Assembly (NCBI RefSeq): GCF_000220565.1 | Contig: NZ_AFPM01000015.1 | Location: 1 to 34,254, forward strand | Direction: 5' to 3' | DNA: 34,254 bases | Source of the DNA: Oceanicola sp. S124 | GTDB taxonomy: Bacteria; Pseudomonadota; Alphaproteobacteria; Rhodobacterales; Rhodobacteraceae | Shown here: piece after piece, positions 23,817-33,069 of the stretch | Layout: each line of letters begins with the position of its first letter | How positions within the stretch are numbered: position 1 is the first letter of the stretch | Notes under the pieces: generated by a model | Seen by the model: only the letters and a program-made list of their open reading frames with translations | Told to the model about the DNA's origin: nothing | The model's database searches: none | Translations under genes and position numbers: made by a program

Positions 23817-25565
23817 TTAACCCCGGTTGGTGACCCAGCGGCATTGGTAGGGGGCGAAAGGGATCGGGCCGCCGCCGGGCTCGATCGGCTCGCCCGAGAG
23901 CAGGTCGACCCAGTCCTCCCCCTCGATCAGGTTGATCGCCATCGGGTCGATGTCCAGCACATCGGAGGAGACATTGTGCAGGGCGAAGATCGACTGGTCG
24001 CGGTCGAGGCTCTGGCGCCAGACGCCGAAGACGCGGTGGTCGAGTTGCAGGGTGAACTGCGTCGCATTGGGATGGAAGCCGCGCTGGCGGCGGCGGATGC
24101 CGATGCGGCGGCGCATTTCCTCAAGCACCTGGTGCTGGGTCGTCGCGGGGTCTTCCAGTTTCGCCCGCAGGGTCTCGTAGTCCCAGCGGTGGCGGTTGAT
24201 CGCCCGGTTGTGGCCGGACTTCTCGACGCCCTCCTGGTCGTTGGGCGTGGCCAGCAGCGAGTGGATGTAGAAGGCCGGGATGCCTTCCAGCGCCATCACC
24301 AGCGTCTGGGATGCAAGGAAGCGCTGCACCTGGTGGTCGTCCTCGCCGGCGAAGGTGCCTTTCATCGCCTCGAACCAGGTGATGTTCAGCTCGTAGGGTG
24401 CCTCCCCACCCCCCGGCAGCGCGCGCATCGAGACGCGGCCGCCGAAGTCCTTCATCTTCTGCACCACCTGGCCCTGGTCCTCGGCCGAGAGGATCCCTTC
24501 GGCGGGGCGCATGCCGATGCCGTCGTGGGAGGCGGTGAAGTTCAGATAGGCGCAGCCCAGTTGCGCCGGCGGCATCGAGCCCTGCCAGCGGATCAGGTTC
24601 TTCGCCGTCCCCGAGAGCATCGCGTGCAGCACCAGCGGCGGCAGCGAGAAGTTGTAGACCGCATGGGCCTCGTTGCGGTTGCCGAAGTAGGAAAGGTTCT
24701 CCTGGTTGGGCACGTTGGTTTCGGTCAGCAGGATGATCGGCTCGGCCGCGTAATCGGCGAAGAGCCGCATCAGCCGCACGATGGCATGGGTCTGCGGCAT
24801 GTGGATCGAGCGGGTGCCGATCTGCTTCCAGATGAAGGCCACGGCATCGAGGCGGATGATCCGCACCCCGTTGTCCACGTGCAGGCGCATGACGCGCAGG
24901 AATTCCTTCAGCACCTCCGGGTTGCGGAAGTCGAGATCCACCTGGTCATGGGAGAAGGTACACCAGACGTGGCGCACCCCGCGCGAGGTGTTCACCTCGC
25001 GCAGCAGCGGATGGGTGCGCGGGCGCACCACGTCCGAAAGGTCGTCCTCGGGGGAGGCCTCGAAGAAGAACTTGTCGTAGGGCTCATGCCCCTGCCGGTA
25101 GGCGTTGAACCAGGCCGAGGAGCTGGACACGTGGTTCAGCACCAGGTCCGACATCAGCAGGAATTCCGAGCCGATGCGTTGGATGTCCGACCAGTCGCCC
25201 AGCACCGAATCCACCGCCCGGTAGTCGGTCACCGCGAAACCGTCATCCGAGGTCCAGGGGAAGAAGGGCAGGATATGCACGCCGTTGACCACGCCCGCCA
25301 GGTGGTTGTGCAGGAAGTGGCGCAGCAGATCGAGCGGCTTGTGCTGCCCGTCGACGATGGAATTGCCGTAGGTGATGACCAGCGCGTCACGCTCGGACCA
25401 CTGGCGGTTTCCGGGCACCCGACCGCGTCGGCGCCGCGTCGCGCTTTCCGGCCAGAAGGCCTCTGCCAACCCCTTCGCCTCGGCTTCGATATCGTGATCG
25501 GGGTAGATCTGGCGAACGAGCGCTTCCAGCTTGTGCCAGAAGGTCGAGGCGGACTCGTCTTTCAT
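23817..25565 (-). CDS. GH13_18 phosphorylase, probable glucosylglycerate phosphorylase
   Basis: This 582-residue GH13 enzyme is of the sucrose-phosphorylase subfamily. It shows LLMSDLVLNHVSSSSAWF, the nucleophile region IIRLDAVAFIWK (Asp240) and the acid/base region LLTETNVP (Glu282), then FTASHDGIGMRPAEG. GH13_18 includes sucrose, sucrose-6-phosphate and glucosylglycerate phosphorylases. The adjacent gpgP-gpgS pair makes glucosylglycerate the best substrate guess, releasing glucose-1-phosphate and glycerate. It is transcribed towards gpgS and has no signal peptide. The loop residues that set acceptor choice cannot be resolved by eye. Confidence 0.88.
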   Translation of the reverse strand: MKDESASTFWHKLEALVRQIYPDHDIEAEAKGLAEAFWPESATRRRRGRVPGNRQWSERDALVITYGNSIVDGQHKPLDLLRHFLHNHLAGVVNGVHILPFFPWTSDDGFAVTDYRAVDSVLGDWSDIQRIGSEFLLMSDLVLNHVSSSSAWFNAYRQGHEPYDKFFFEASPEDDLSDVVRPRTHPLLREVNTSRGVRHVWCTFSHDQVDLDFRNPEVLKEFLRVMRLHVDNGVRIIRLDAVAFIWKQIGTRSIHMPQTHAIVRLMRLFADYAAEPIILLTETNVPNQENLSYFGNRNEAHAVYNFSLPPLVLHAMLSGTAKNLIRWQGSMPPAQLGCAYLNFTASHDGIGMRPAEGILSAEDQGQVVQKMKDFGGRVSMRALPGGGEAPYELNITWFEAMKGTFAGEDDHQVQRFLASQTLVMALEGIPAFYIHSLLATPNDQEGVEKSGHNRAINRHRWDYETLRAKLEDPATTQHQVLEEMRRRIGIRRRQRGFHPNATQFTLQLDHRVFGVWRQSLDRDQSIFALHNVSSDVLDIDPMAINLIEGEDWVDLLSGEPIEPGGGPIPFAPYQCRWVTNRG

Positions 25566-26082
25566 GAGGGCCGGGCTCCGTATGGCGTTCCCCTGAAATC
25601 CCAGATCGGGGCGAGAGTTTCAAGCGCGCAGCCCACCGGGGCGGGTTCGGGCGCGCCGTGCTCGCAGGGATTGATCCCTGTCTGGGCACTCTGGCCCGGA
25701 TCACCGGTCGCGGCGGGCCCGCCGATGGACCTGGGGTGACACGCTGTGGTTGCGCCGGGGCGAAAGCCCGTTCGCTTTCCGACAGCTTGCTGAAGCCGGG
25801 CGTGTCGTCGGCGCGACTTTCGCGCGCCGGCAAGGGGCCAGCGCCGGGATAGAGGGTTGACTCGGCGCGGGTCACACCGCCCAATGTGGGCAATTAACGG
25901 TTGTTTCCCGGGCAGTTGTCCGCCCCAGCCGGGGGCGTGCAGGTCGGGAAGCGCAGGGATCGCCGGGAACGGATCGCGGGGCGGCACCGATGCCGGGACG
26001 CATTACGTCCCGCTGCCGGACCCGGGATGGCCCGCTCAGGTGCCCGCCCAGGACCGGACGGAAGGTTGAAGAGGTGCCATTG
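25566..26082. other. Divergent intergenic region, no gene seen
   Basis: This 517-nt gap between the phosphorylase (minus) and the secreted-protein operon (plus) must contain both promoters. TTGACT at 25857-25862 is a possible plus-strand -35 but no good -10 follows at 17 nt. Open frames have no ribosome sites and atypical composition. Confidence 0.5.
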
Positions 26083-28399
26083 ATGCCGGCCATTTGCCAA
26101 GACGCCACCCGCCCGCTCCGGGGCTGGGCCTTCGGTCTGCGTCAGCTCGCCCTCGCTGCCGGTCTTGCGCTTCTGGCCGGTCCGGCCAGCGCCCGCATCA
26201 TCTCGCTGCCCGAAGAGGGCGGCGCGGCGGGCGGCCCGGCGCTGATCGGCCTTGGCCAGTCGCTGCCCGCCCCCGAGGCCGAGGGGATCCTCTATTACGC
26301 CATCGACCACCTGCCCCGGACCGACGCGGTCGGCGAGCTGGTCACCGCGACGCTGCTGCAAAGCCGCGCCGTCTCGACCATCGCCGGGGCCGAGGCACCC
26401 GAGGGCGGGCTTGCGACGGCGGCAGAGCTTGCCGGGCTGTCGCTGGAAACCGCCTTCGCCCTTGGCGCCGAGGACGGCGGCCCTGTGCTCTCGATCCGCC
26501 TCGGCGATGAAAGCCTGCCTGCCCCGGCCTTCGCCGAGCGTATCGCCGCCCTGGCCGAGGGCTTCGGCCCTGCCCGGCGCGGCTTCGCGCTGGCGGTGGT
26601 GGCGGATCCCGAGGGTCTGTTCCCCGGCCGCATCGGGGCGATGCGCGAGATGCTGGCGGGCACCGGCTTTCCCATGTGGGTGCTGCTGATGACCGGCGCC
26701 GACACCGGGGCAGATTGCGCCCCTGCGCTCGGGCGCCACGTGAGCCTGTCGCTTCTGGGCGGCGTCGCCGACCGGCCCGCCTTCGGCAATGCCGACGGCC
26801 AGACCAGCTTTGCCGAGGCCGAAGCCTTCACCCGCCGGGTGCTGAGCGATGGCATCGCGCGCGGCGAAAGCTGCGCGGGCGCCTATGCGGTGGTGCTCGA
26901 CAATGGCGACGACCCGGCGCTGCTCCATGACAGCCCGGTCTATATCCCCGCCCAGCAGGAAACCCTGACCGTCGAGGAATTCGAGGCCGAGTTCCTCTCG
27001 GGCGCAGAGGATCCCGCGCCGATCCGCGCCTACCTCGACAGCTGCCGCTACTGCCCCGCCGCCGAGCGGCTGGAGGCCCGGCTGACCGAGATCGACCGCC
27101 GCGCCGCCCTGGCCCGGATCGAGGACAAGGTCTGGGCCCGCATTGCCGGGACCGCCCCGGATCAGGACCGGCTGGCCGTCTATCTCGACCGCTGCGTGCT
27201 CTGCGCCCACCGGGACGAGGCCGAGGCCGCCCTGGCCCGCCTGCAGGCCGCCGCCCGCGCCCTCGAAGAGGAAGACCGCCGCTTTGCCAGCCTTGTCGAG
27301 GGGCGCGACCTTGAAGGGCTGCGTGACTATGTCGAGACCTGCGAGGCCTGTTCGCACCGCGAGACCGCCCTGGCCCGCATCGAGGAGATCGAGGCCGATA
27401 CCGCCTATGCCGAGGAGCTGGCAGCGCTGGAGACCGCCATCGCGGCAGGCGACATGGCGGGGCTGCGCGACTGGATCGCCGCGTGTTCCTACTGCGACGC
27501 CCTGCCCCCGCGCCGAGACCGCCATCCACGACCTGCAACGGCGCGACCTCCTTGCAGGGCCCTGCCTGGCCGCTGCCGCCGTGCCGCAGCTTGGCGGCCC
27601 GCGCCTGCTGAGCCAGATGGACCAGCCCGCCGCCCTCTCCGCCTGCGAGGCCCTGCTGGCCGAGTTTCCCGGCGACGGCATCGGCCTGACGCTGCGCGGC
27701 CGCATTGCCCAGGCCGCCGGCGATCTCGCGGCGGCGCGCCAGGGCTACGAGGCGGGCATGCAGTCCGGGGTGCCCATGGCCTTCGGCATGGCCGGCTACC
27801 TGGCCTTCGATCCACCGCGCGGCGCGCCGGACATCGACCGGGCCGAGGCGCTGGCCCGGCAAGGGGCCGAAGCGGGCGACTGGCTGTCGCGGCAGTTGCT
27901 GGTGCTGCTCTACTCGCAGAACATGACCCCCGGGAAAGGCGTCGAAGATGCGCTCGGCATCGCCGAGGCCACGGCGCGCGAGGGGGATCCGGTGTCGCAG
28001 TATTTCCACGGCTACTTCCTGCTGGCCGGCAATGGCCCCACGGGGCGGCCCGATCCCGAGGCCGCGCGTCCCTGGCTGAGCCAGGCGGCCGAGGCCGGCT
28101 ACCTGCCCGCCATGACCCTTCTGGCCGAGACGCTGGAAACCGCCGTCGCCGCCGACCCCGGGGCCGCCGAGACCGCGGCCGGGCTGTACCTGCGCGCGCT
28201 GCAGGCAGGCGACGGAGCGGCCCGTGACCGGCTGACCGTGCAACTGCGCGAGCGCAACCGCGCCGTGGTGCGGGCGGTGCAGGCGCGGCTGCAACAGGAT
28301 GGCATCTATCGCGGCGGCCTCGATGGGCTGCCCGGGCCGGGCACCATCGCCGCGGTCGAGACATTTGCCGCCGCTGCGGAGGGCGGCGCACAGGAATGA
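26083..28399 (+). CDS. Exported protein with four CxxC repeats, Sel1-like repeats and PG-binding-like end (frameshifted)
   Basis: The protein starts at ATG 26083 (AGAGG eight bases upstream) and has a signal peptide ending about GPASA. Residues about 40-290 are an unassigned alpha/beta region. Then come four units of about 49 residues, each with a CxxC pair: CRYC (321/324), CVLC (371/374), CEAC (420/423) and CSYC (468/471), with a following RxEA...RIxEI pattern. The frame then breaks in a run of five C (27505-27509); one C fewer restores PRAETAIHDL and continues in the next frame with Sel1-like repeats and a peptidoglycan-binding-like C-terminus (VVRAVQARLQQDGIYRGGLDG) to 28399. Corrected length is about 771 residues. 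It heads the envelope operon. Redox or metal roles for the CxxC units are inference. Confidence 0.75.
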
Positions 28400-28484
28400 A
28401 CCACACCGCGGCCCCGCCCCGGATCCGGCAGAGAACCGGGCCGGGCCAGGGACGCGGGAACAGAAGAACCGGGGACAGAAGAGA

Positions 28485-29303
28485 ATGCTGCCGAAGACCA
28501 GACCGATGACCGCGCTGCGCCGCCTTGCGACCGCCTGCGCCCTGCCCCTTGCGCTGGCGCTGCCGGCCGCGCCCGCGCAGGCCCAGGGCGTCATGCCCAT
28601 CGTCACCTCGGTCGGGCTGGACAGCCTGACCTGCCCGCGCTCGACCGTGCGCCTCGGGGTGCTGGGCGACAGCCTGGCCGACGGGCTCTGGGCCGCCGTC
28701 GAGCGGGCCCTTGGCCAATGCGCCAGCGTCGAGGTGCTGCGCCTGACCCAGGTCTCGGACGGGCTGACCCATACCCCGCCCGAGGAATGGATGAGCCGCT
28801 TCGACGCCGCCACCCAGAGCACCGATGCCCAGGATGTCTTCATCGTGCAGATCGGCGCCAACGACCTGCGCGGCATCCGCGACGACCGCGAGCGGGTGAA
28901 CTACGGCACACCGGAATGGGACGCCCTCTATGCCCGCCGCGTCGGCGCCCTGGCCGAGGCCCTTTCGGCGCGCGCCGACCGCATCCTCTGGGTCGGCCTG
29001 CCGGTGGTCGGCGAAGGCAAGTTCGAACCCGAGTACCAGCACATCAACGCGCTGATCTCGCAGACGCTGACCGCGCTCAACCTGCCCTTCACCGACATCC
29101 GCGAGCTGTCGCGCTTCGGCGCGCCGGACTTTGCCATGAACGCCGTCGTCAACGGCTCCACCAAGCAGCTGCGCGCCCCTGACAAGATCCATTTCACCGC
29201 CCTGGGCTACGAGCTGATCGCCTCGGCCCTGGCCCCCGAGATCAAGGAGGCCATGGCTGCCCGTGACCGCAAGTCCCTCTTCGGCAATGCCGCGCTTCAG
29301 TAG
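28485..29303 (+). CDS. Exported SGNH-family hydrolase-like protein (DUF459 type)
   Basis: This 272-residue protein has a signal peptide (ending about AAPAQA) and SGNH-fold motifs: GDSLADG with Ser63 (block I), QIGANDLRGI (block III) and the catalytic Asp-x-x-His of DKIHF (Asp233, His236). AGAAGAG lies just upstream of the ATG. SGNH proteins of this type act as esterases or, beside an MBOAT protein, as the periplasmic half of O-acyl transfer to polysaccharide or peptidoglycan. It is followed by a second SGNH gene that overlaps its 3' end. Confidence 0.87.
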   Translation: MLPKTRPMTALRRLATACALPLALALPAAPAQAQGVMPIVTSVGLDSLTCPRSTVRLGVLGDSLADGLWAAVERALGQCASVEVLRLTQVSDGLTHTPPEEWMSRFDAATQSTDAQDVFIVQIGANDLRGIRDDRERVNYGTPEWDALYARRVGALAEALSARADRILWVGLPVVGEGKFEPEYQHINALISQTLTALNLPFTDIRELSRFGAPDFAMNAVVNGSTKQLRAPDKIHFTALGYELIASALAPEIKEAMAARDRKSLFGNAALQ

Positions 29304-30132
29304 GATCCGCCGCGCCCTCGGGCTGATGCTGCTGGCAGCGCTGCCGGTGGCCGGCTGCACCTCGGCGCAGGATCTCGGCCTGAAACTGCCCCGTTCGCCC
29401 GAAGCGGCGGCGGCCACCCCCACGGCGACCCGCGTCAGCGCCCCTGCCCGCCGCTTCACCGCCGAAGAGCCGGCGACGCTGCTGGTCATCGGCGACAGCC
29501 TGTCCGACGGCTTCGGCATGCTGCTGATCCAGCGCGCCGAGGCCCGCGGGCTGAACCTGCGCGTGGTCAACCGCGGCCGGAACTCGACCGGTCTGGCGCG
29601 CAGCGACTTCTACGACTGGCCGGGCAATTTCACCGGCATGCTTTCGGCCCTGCGCCCCGACTTCACCGTGGCGCATTTCGGGTCGAACGACATGCAGTCG
29701 ATCCGCACCGCCGAGGGCAATGTGCCCTTCCAGACCGACGCCTGGGATTCGACCTACAAGGCGCTGGCCTCGGGCATCGTCGCCGAGGCCAGCGCGGCGG
29801 GCTCGCTGTTCTACCTGATCGGCCCGGCCCCCGACCGGAACGAAAAGCTGAATGCCCACCTCGACCACGTGAACCCGCTGCTGAAAGAGGCCGCGCAGGA
29901 GAACGGCGGGATCTACTTCCCGCTCGCCCCCTATGCCTCGGGGCCGGACTTCAGCTGGATCGCCACCACCACGCTGGGCGACCAGACCCTGACCATCCGC
30001 TCTGGCGACGGGTCGCATTTCACCATGCGGGGCTACCAGATGGTCGCCGACCTGATCCTCGACGACCTCGTGCAGCGCGTGCCCTCGCTGGTGCCCCCGC
30101 CCGAGCAGCTGGCCTTCATGAAGTTGCAGTAA
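29287..30132 (+). CDS. SGNH hydrolase-like lipoprotein
   Basis: This 281-residue protein has a lipoprotein signal with lipobox LPVAG-Cys24 when started at ATG 29287, which overlaps the upstream stop by 17 nt. A GTG at 29263 in frame would add eight residues. SGNH motifs are VIGDSLSDG (Ser71), AHFGSNDMQS and DGSHFTMRGY, so catalytic Ser, Asp and His are all plausible. It is diverged from the preceding SGNH protein and was probably derived by old duplication. It is likely anchored to the outer or inner membrane facing the periplasm. Confidence 0.86.
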   Translation: MPRFSRIRRALGLMLLAALPVAGCTSAQDLGLKLPRSPEAAAATPTATRVSAPARRFTAEEPATLLVIGDSLSDGFGMLLIQRAEARGLNLRVVNRGRNSTGLARSDFYDWPGNFTGMLSALRPDFTVAHFGSNDMQSIRTAEGNVPFQTDAWDSTYKALASGIVAEASAAGSLFYLIGPAPDRNEKLNAHLDHVNPLLKEAAQENGGIYFPLAPYASGPDFSWIATTTLGDQTLTIRSGDGSHFTMRGYQMVADLILDDLVQRVPSLVPPPEQLAFMKLQ

Positions 30133-30139
30133 GCCCCGA

Positions 30140-31525
30140 ATGGTCTTCCCGACGCTCGACTTCGTGCTGTTCTTCGCCCTCGTGCTGGGCCTGAACCTTG
30201 CGCTGTTCCGCCTGAACGGCTGGCGCAAGGGGATGCTGATCGCGGCTTCCTTCTGGTTCTACGCGGTCTGGGATGTCCGCTTCCTGGCGCTGATGAGCGC
30301 GGTGATCCTGCTGGCCTGGATCGGCGGCCTGCCCGGCGCGCGGAAGGCCACCGCCCTGCGCACGCTCTGCATCGCGGGGCTTCTGGGCTGCCTGGCCTTC
30401 TTTAAGTATTTCAACTTCTTCCTGCTCTCCTTCTCGAACCTTCTGGGCGAGGCCGGGCTGTCGCGCGATTTCTCCTGGGCGCAGGTGGTGCTGCCCGTGG
30501 GGATCTCGTTCTACGTCTTCCAGGCGATCAGCTACATCGTCGACTGCGCGCGCGAGGACGTGCCGGCGCGGCGCAACCCCTTCGACGTGGCGCTTTACGT
30601 CAGCTTCTTCCCACAGCTCGTTGCCGGCCCGATCGTGCGCGCGGCAGACTTCCTGCCCCAGCTCGACCGCCCCGAGCGGCCCACCTCGGCCATGCGCGGC
30701 ATGGCCGTGGCGCTGATCCTGGCGGGCATGGTCAAGAAACTGGTGGTGGCGAACTACATCGCCGTGCTGCTGGTCGATCCGGTCTATACGAACCCCGCCG
30801 CGCAAGGCGCGCCGCAGGCCCTCGCCGCCCTGCTGGGCTACGCGGTGCAGATCTATTGCGACTTCTCGGGCTATTCCGATATCGCCATCGGCGTGGCGCT
30901 GCTGCTCGGCTACCGCTTCAGCGCCAACTTCAACCAGCCCTACCGCGCCGCCTCTTTCCGCGAGTTCTGGCAGCGCTGGCATATCTCGCTGTCCACCTGG
31001 ATCCGCGATTACCTCTACATCCCGCTGGGAGGCAATCGCGGCGGCAAGGCACGGCAGGCGGTGACGCTGCTGGTGGTGATGGGGCTGGCCGGGCTCTGGC
31101 ACGGCGCGGCCTGGACCTTCGTGCTCTGGGGACTGGCGCATGGCGCGCTGGTGGCGGGGGAACGGCTGAGCGGCCAGCACCGCGCCACCTCGCTGCGTCC
31201 CCTGCGCATCGGGGTGGTCTTCACGCTGGTGACGCTGCTCTGGCTGCCCTTCCGCGCCCGCAACATGGGCCAGGTGGGCGAGATGCTGGGGGCGCTTGCC
31301 CGCCCGGCCAGTGAGTTCTCGCTTGCCCTGCATCCCTTCGCGCTGGTGCTGATCGGCACGGGACTTCTGATCTCGGCCCTGCCGCTACGCTGGTTCACCC
31401 GCAGCGGGGAGGCCCTTGGCCGCGTGGGGCCCGAGCTTCAGGCGGGCGTGCTGGCGCTTGGCCTCGTGATCCTCTTCGCCATGGCGCAAGAGGGCACGGC
31501 GCCCTTCATCTACTTCCAGTTCTAG
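30140..31525 (+). CDS. MBOAT-family O-acyltransferase (AlgI-like)
   Basis: This 461-residue polytopic membrane protein has the MBOAT core: SFYVFQAISYIVDC, VSFFPQLVAGPIVRAADFLPQL, QIYCDFSGYSDIAIG, REFWQRWHISLSTWIRDYLYIPLGGNR (shown in parts) and the catalytic His321 in GLWHGAAW. Relatives (AlgI, PatA) carry acyl groups across the membrane for O-acetylation of exopolymers or peptidoglycan. It is preceded by two SGNH proteins, the known kind of partner, so a polymer acylation machine is likely. The polymer is unknown. Confidence 0.93.
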   Translation: MVFPTLDFVLFFALVLGLNLALFRLNGWRKGMLIAASFWFYAVWDVRFLALMSAVILLAWIGGLPGARKATALRTLCIAGLLGCLAFFKYFNFFLLSFSNLLGEAGLSRDFSWAQVVLPVGISFYVFQAISYIVDCAREDVPARRNPFDVALYVSFFPQLVAGPIVRAADFLPQLDRPERPTSAMRGMAVALILAGMVKKLVVANYIAVLLVDPVYTNPAAQGAPQALAALLGYAVQIYCDFSGYSDIAIGVALLLGYRFSANFNQPYRAASFREFWQRWHISLSTWIRDYLYIPLGGNRGGKARQAVTLLVVMGLAGLWHGAAWTFVLWGLAHGALVAGERLSGQHRATSLRPLRIGVVFTLVTLLWLPFRARNMGQVGEMLGALARPASEFSLALHPFALVLIGTGLLISALPLRWFTRSGEALGRVGPELQAGVLALGLVILFAMAQEGTAPFIYFQF

Positions 31526-31533
31526 GGGGCACC

Positions 31534-31764
31534 ATGGCGCGCAATCTCCGCTTCCTGCTGACCCTCTGGCTGGCGCTCATGTTGCTCTGGGCCTTCTCGG
31601 GCGAACGGATCGTGGACTGGGTGTTCGAGCTGCCCCTGCCCGATGCGCTGATGGACCCGCTGCTGGACGCGGTCTTCTGGGGCGAAGACCTGAAAGCCGC
31701 CCTCGGCCTGCCCGACCTCTTCGGCGCGCTGCGCGCCCTGTTGCACGGGCTTGCCGGGCTTTAG
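31534..31764 (+). CDS. Small membrane protein at end of MBOAT operon, 76 residues
   Basis: An N-terminal hydrophobic helix (LRFLLTLWLALMLLWAF, about 5-21) is followed by an amphipathic tail with the pattern PLPDALMDPLLDAVFWG. AGGGGG lies five bases before the ATG, and it follows the MBOAT gene by 8 nt. The stop (TAG 31762-31764) overlaps the stop of the converging Hsp70-like gene. The family is not recognised; a role as an accessory subunit of the MBOAT system is inference. Confidence 0.78.
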   Translation: MARNLRFLLTLWLALMLLWAFSGERIVDWVFELPLPDALMDPLLDAVFWGEDLKAALGLPDLFGALRALLHGLAGL

Positions 31765-32999
31765 GCCGTGGCCAGCGCCAGCCCGTCGACGATCGCGGTG
31801 AAGGCGGCAGAGCGGCGCAGTTCGGCGCCCGGACAAATCGCCTGCGCCTCTTCCTGCACCAGCGCCATCAGGCTGGAGCCGCCGACGAGGATCACCGAGG
31901 ACACCTGTTGCGGCATTACCCCGGCCTGCATCAGCGTGGCATAGATCGCCCCCTTCAGCGCCTCGCGCGCCTCTGCCAGCGCGGCATTGACCGAGCCCGA
32001 GGTGGTGCGCGCCGAAAGCCCTTTCTCGATCATCCCCATTTCGATCTGACCGGCACCCGAGGCGCTGTTCGCGCCGATCTTGCCCGCCTCGACCGCAAAG
32101 GCCAGCTCATGGCCCAGCTGGTCCTCGATCACCGAGGCCAGGCGCTCCATCGGGCGTTTCTCGACCGCATGGGCCAGCATGTCGGCCACGGCCCGCTGGG
32201 TCTCTCCGGTATAGAGGAAGGCGATCTTGGCCCAGGTGGACAGCTCGACGTAGATCGGTTTGGGGACCGGCAGCAGGCCCTCTCCGAAGCTGCGGCGCAG
32301 CTCTCCGCCCAGACCCAGCAATGGCATGGCATGGGTCATCGAGACCGCGTGGTCGAAGTCCGTCCCACCCAGCCGGATGCCGTGGCTGCCAAGGATCTCG
32401 ATCCCGTTGCCCTTGGCGCGGAACAGGGTGAAGTCCGAGGTGCCGCCGCCGATATCGACGATCAGCCCCATCTCGCCCGGATGCCCGTCGCCCAGACTGG
32501 CCAGCGCGGCGGCCTCGGGTTCGAACATGAAGGTGATCTCGGTGAAGCCCGCCGCCTCGTAGCAGCCGCGCAGGTCGGCTTCGGCGCGGGCGTCACGCTC
32601 GGGGTCGGCGGTGTGGAAATGCACCGGGCGCCCAGACAGCACGGCAGAGTAGCTCTGCCCGGTCTCGGCCTCGGCGCGGGTCTTCACTGCCACGAGGAAC
32701 TCGGTCACGATCTCGGCAAGCGTGCGGCGCTTGCCACCGACCAGGCGCTTTTCATGGAACAGCGAGGTGCCCAGCACCGACTTCAGCGCCCGCATGTAGC
32801 GCCCCTCTTCGCCGTCGATCAGCGCCTCGGCGGCGGCGGAGCCGATCAGCATCGGCCCGCCCTCGGCGCGGAAGAAGACGGCGGTCGGCAGGGTCTCTTC
32901 GCCCGCCTCCACGCTGATGTGGCGCAGCTGCCCGCCCTCCAGCACGGCGGCGGCGGAATTCGAGGTACCGAAGTCGATGGCAAGCACGGGACGGGTCAT
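31761..32999 (-). CDS. Hsp70-family ATPase domain protein (YegD-like), short
   Basis: This 412-residue protein has the actin/Hsp70 nucleotide motifs: phosphate-1 VLAIDFGTSNSAAAV, phosphate-2 LIVDIGGGTSDFTLF and adenosine motif VILVGGSSLMALV. The substrate-binding domain of DnaK is missing, as in YegD-like proteins. GGAG lies seven bases before the ATG. It follows the CBS-domain gene by about 70 nt in the nqr-nqrM-CBS row. Its client is unknown; association with assembly or turnover of the sodium pump is possible but not shown. Confidence 0.86.
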   Translation of the reverse strand: MTRPVLAIDFGTSNSAAAVLEGGQLRHISVEAGEETLPTAVFFRAEGGPMLIGSAAAEALIDGEEGRYMRALKSVLGTSLFHEKRLVGGKRRTLAEIVTEFLVAVKTRAEAETGQSYSAVLSGRPVHFHTADPERDARAEADLRGCYEAAGFTEITFMFEPEAAALASLGDGHPGEMGLIVDIGGGTSDFTLFRAKGNGIEILGSHGIRLGGTDFDHAVSMTHAMPLLGLGGELRRSFGEGLLPVPKPIYVELSTWAKIAFLYTGETQRAVADMLAHAVEKRPMERLASVIEDQLGHELAFAVEAGKIGANSASGAGQIEMGMIEKGLSARTTSGSVNAALAEAREALKGAIYATLMQAGVMPQQVSSVILVGGSSLMALVQEEAQAICPGAELRRSAAFTAIVDGLALATA

Positions 33000-33069
33000 G
33001 GGAAGGCTCCTGCGGCGGCGAGCCTGCCGGGCTAGAGCATGGGCGCGCGCCCTGCAAGGGCGAAACGCC

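Noticed and set aside
23844-25739. Plus-strand open frame (631 codons) opposite the GH13 phosphorylase
   Set aside because: The minus-strand protein has all GH13 motifs; the plus frame has no domain and a Val/His/Asp-rich shadow composition.
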